Below, piece after piece: positions 3,982 to 6,382 of a stretch of DNA of 6,382 nucleotides. The translations under genes were made by a program, and so were the position numbers. How positions within the stretch are numbered: position 1 is the stretch's first letter; every line of letters begins with the position of its first letter. The notes beneath the pieces were generated by a model that was given only the letters and a program-made list of their open reading frames with translations, did not search any database and was not told the DNA's origin. Origin of the DNA: an uncultured Lachnospiraceae bacterium (GTDB lineage: Bacteria; Bacillota; Clostridia; Lachnospirales; Lachnospiraceae); the NCBI GenBank assembly GCA_934351705.1, contig CAKRJK010000087.1:1-6382 (forward strand), read 5' to 3'.

Positions 3982-6382
3982 CTACAACAAACTCTCCACT
4001 ACCTCAAACAACGCACTCTCCGCCTTCACCTTCTCCTCATTTCCGATAACACAAATATTCCCCTCATCCAGCACTCCCTGCACCAACGGTGCCAGCTTGC
4101 GGATATCCTCTTTCTCTGCCGCCAGAATCTCATCCCGCTCTTTTTGCATATCTTCCTGCGAAATCTCTCCGAGATAGGAAATCAAAGAACGTCTTCCCTT
4201 TGCAGCCGGATTCAACGGCGTATCAAGCTCGCTGATTGTTCCGATAATATACTTTGTCATATCGCGCTCATCCACGTCAAACTCTTCCAGATAATTCGGA
4301 ATGCCGTTGTATACATCATTCGTGGCGCTTAAGTTCGGATCGCGGTAAGAGGTGAAAAATACATCCCCGTTCTTTCCGTAAGAACTCATACATCCGTAGG
4401 CACCGCCCTTGACACGGATATTCATCCAAAGATAGTCATATCCCATGATCACCTTTAAAATCCGCAACGCTCCCGTATATGCAAATCCTTTTTTCAGGAA
4501 ATTGCCCGCACGGGAAACATATTGCACTTTAGATGCAGCCAGAAATCCCTCATTCTTTTGTTCACATCGGATCGTCTGGATTGTCTTGTCTGACAAATCT
4601 GCGTTCAACGCTTCTTTTAACTTCGGCAGTTCTTGTTTTAATTCCTCGATTCCGTCTTCTGTTGCGGTCATGCTGACCATGAGATTCTCTTTGCAGAAAA
4701 TTTCATCTGCCAGACGTTGTAAATGCTCTTTTAACTCCTGTCCTTTTTCCTCGAAATGTTCTTCGTAGTCCGCAACAACCCGATAGAACGCGATACCGCT
4801 TACCAGATCGGTGATCATGGCTGTCTTGGAAAAATAGGACATTGCACGGAGAGCAGATACCGAATGCCCCGCACCGGAAAATACCATCTGCAAACGTGAT
4901 TTTACTTCTGCCAAAATCTCACGCAGCCGCTTATCATCCGAAAAATCGGAGCTGCACAGAATTTCTTTTACCAAAAATCCCGTAGTTGCCGCTTTTTCCG
5001 GCAAGAACTTTGTACGAATCTCAAACTTGAGTTCATATTTGTCTGTATCCTTGCTGTTCGCATTGATCAAAGTGGAGCAGTTGATACCGCCCGTATTAAG
5101 ATTGATCTCATTAGATAAATCCGCATACCCGTAATGCTCGGTATCGACATAACCAAGAACCGCTTTTAAGATTCCGACATACGGTAACTCCTCCTGCGGA
5201 ATGTGTTTGATGTCAAACAGATAATCCACGTAACGGATGCCGTTTGTAAACAGATTGTGATACAACACCGGCGTATCCTCTATCGACAATTCTTCATTAT
5301 AAAGCTGTGCCGCTTCTCTTCCCAGATCTTCCCTTTTTAAAAGAGGGATCTTTTCTAAATCCTCTTTTACGGAAGGCTCATCCTGATACGCTTTTAAATG
5401 CTTTGTATCCGCAACCAGCCTCTGTAAGTCCTCTTTTGACAAAGTCTCTTTGTATGCGGCGAGTTTTTCTTCTAATTCCTTTTCATTTTTTGCGTTCAAT
5501 CCTTTTTCCGGTTTTGTGATTACCACAGACACATGTGTATTATTCAACAGATATTTTTCGATCAGGGATTCAAAATATCTTGTATCAACCTGCTTTTTCA
5601 AAAAGGCATAGGTCTCGATTGCCTCAATATGCATAAACGGCTGTGTCTCGTCATAAATCCAGCTGTCCAGACACTGAAGTCCGTACATTAAACCTTTCGG
5701 ATACGCACCGAAATCCGCTTCGCGGAAACGGAACTCCGAACTGTTGATGCCCGCAAGAAGTGATTTTTTATTGATTCCGTTTTTCACAAGTTCTTCTAAG
5801 GTTTTGCGGATGACTGCCACAAATTCATCCTTCTGGTCTTCATTTGCGTTCTTTGCGATCACGGAAAAAATCGGCTGATAAATTCCGTTATCAAAAGAAC
5901 TCATAATGTCCTTTCCGATTCCCGCATCCAAAAGAGCCTGTTTTAACGGTGCTCCCGGCGCACTGAGGAGTGCATAATCGAGAATCTCAAAAGCAAGATA
6001 AAGCTCTTTATCCAAAATATTGCCCACTACCGTGTTGTAGGACAGATAGGTATTGTCTGTCAACGGTTCGTTGCTTGCAATCGGATATGGGAAAGACACT
6101 TCAATCGGCTTGTCAAAAGGCTCCTGTTTTTTCACGGAAGAATCCAGCTCGATCTCATCGTAATGGCTTAAATACTCCTTATCCAGCCACTCCAGTTTTT
6201 GCTCCATATCCATATCTCCGTAGAGATAAATATAGGAATTGCCCGGATGATAATAGCGTCTGTGAAAATCCAGATACGCCTCATAAGTCAGATTCGGGAT
6301 CACCACCGGATCTCCTCCCGACTCATTACGGTAGGTGTTATCCGGGAACAAAGAATTCAGAATACTTCTCTCTAACATGCTC
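3982..6382 (-). CDS. M16C family zinc metallopeptidase (PreP/insulinase-like), C-terminal part
   Basis: Members of this family are large clam-shell zinc peptidases that degrade unfolded peptides. The frame is open to the right edge. The first Met inside the window (6376-6378) is almost certainly internal, because family members run to roughly 970 residues and the HxxEH zinc motif and its distal glutamate must lie upstream, outside the window. Counting from that Met, SLFPDNTYRNESGGDP (9-24) and the FHRRYYHPGNSYIYLYGDMD stretch (38-57) end the first M16 domain. A second domain follows, then a charged linker (about 295-355) typical of M16C enzymes. The C-terminal half carries the conserved RVKGGAYG (655-662), whose Arg/Tyr normally contact the substrate, followed by SYRDPNL (677-683). 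No signal peptide can be judged because the start is missing. No canonical terminator follows; the stop is 14 bp from hairpin element 2. The neighbouring era is separated by about 800 bp, so co-transcription is uncertain. Confidence 0.95.
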   Translation of the reverse strand, partial: SMLERSILNSLFPDNTYRNESGGDPVVIPNLTYEAYLDFHRRYYHPGNSYIYLYGDMDMEQKLEWLDKEYLSHYDEIELDSSVKKQEPFDKPIEVSFPYPIASNEPLTDNTYLSYNTVVGNILDKELYLAFEILDYALLSAPGAPLKQALLDAGIGKDIMSSFDNGIYQPIFSVIAKNANEDQKDEFVAVIRKTLEELVKNGINKKSLLAGINSSEFRFREADFGAYPKGLMYGLQCLDSWIYDETQPFMHIEAIETYAFLKKQVDTRYFESLIEKYLLNNTHVSVVITKPEKGLNAKNEKELEEKLAAYKETLSKEDLQRLVADTKHLKAYQDEPSVKEDLEKIPLLKREDLGREAAQLYNEELSIEDTPVLYHNLFTNGIRYVDYLFDIKHIPQEELPYVGILKAVLGYVDTEHYGYADLSNEINLNTGGINCSTLINANSKDTDKYELKFEIRTKFLPEKAATTGFLVKEILCSSDFSDDKRLREILAEVKSRLQMVFSGAGHSVSALRAMSYFSKTAMITDLVSGIAFYRVVADYEEHFEEKGQELKEHLQRLADEIFCKENLMVSMTATEDGIEELKQELPKLKEALNADLSDKTIQTIRCEQKNEGFLAASKVQYVSRAGNFLKKGFAYTGALRILKVIMGYDYLWMNIRVKGGAYGCMSSYGKNGDVFFTSYRDPNLSATNDVYNGIPNYLEEFDVDERDMTKYIIGTISELDTPLNPAAKGRRSLISYLGEISQEDMQKERDEILAAEKEDIRKLAPLVQGVLDEGNICVIGNEEKVKAESALFEVVESLL

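Noticed and set aside
6376..6378. Met at 6378 as the true start of the peptidase
   Set aside because: The frame continues to the window edge, no ribosome binding site can be seen, and the M16 zinc-binding motif that must precede this point is absent.

Overview
The window looks like a housekeeping segment of a low-to-moderate GC Clostridia chromosome, most likely Lachnospiraceae. The grounds are the gene order (M16C peptidase, era, YqzL-like, recO, small lipoprotein, single-chain glyS), the strong AAGGAGG-type ribosome binding sites and the protein sequences. This is inference from gene content; no search was run. All six genes are on the minus strand, so transcription runs from high to low coordinates.

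Region by region, in transcription order. (1) 6382-3982: the C-terminal ~800 codons of a large M16C (PreP/insulinase-like) zinc peptidase, whose N-terminus lies outside the window. (2) 3981-3185: about 800 bp with no gene, which holds the most unusual content. Two very large imperfect hairpins (3212-3496 and 3703-3967) lie in inverted orientation. Each has a stem of ~80-90 bp capped by the same 77-bp tip (76/77 identical). The two stems differ from each other, but changes on one arm are matched by complementary changes on the other, and two stem mismatches are kept in both copies. (3) 3184-2276: era, the GTPase of 30S maturation. (4) 2162-1980: a small YqzL-like gene whose 3' end overlaps recO. 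(5) 2044-1304: recO, recombinational repair. (6) 1303-1162: a gap with a near-consensus sigma-A promoter (TTGAAA-17-TATAAT) and two ACGGGAAAGT direct repeats upstream of it. (7) 1161-556: a lipoprotein of unknown function. (8) 534-1: the N-terminal 178 codons of glycyl-tRNA synthetase, which runs off the left edge.

The genes form two apparent transcription units: era-yqzL-recO (ribosome assembly and DNA repair, a common Firmicutes arrangement) and lipoprotein-glyS, driven by the promoter at 1200-1228. The hairpin pair sits between the peptidase and era, and its proximal copy ends only 27 bp before the era start codon. Any era transcript starting upstream must therefore pass through at least part of that structure. 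The hairpin family is the candidate undescribed system here. Whether it is a structured RNA, a folded-DNA mobile element or a chromosomal structural repeat cannot be settled from this window alone.
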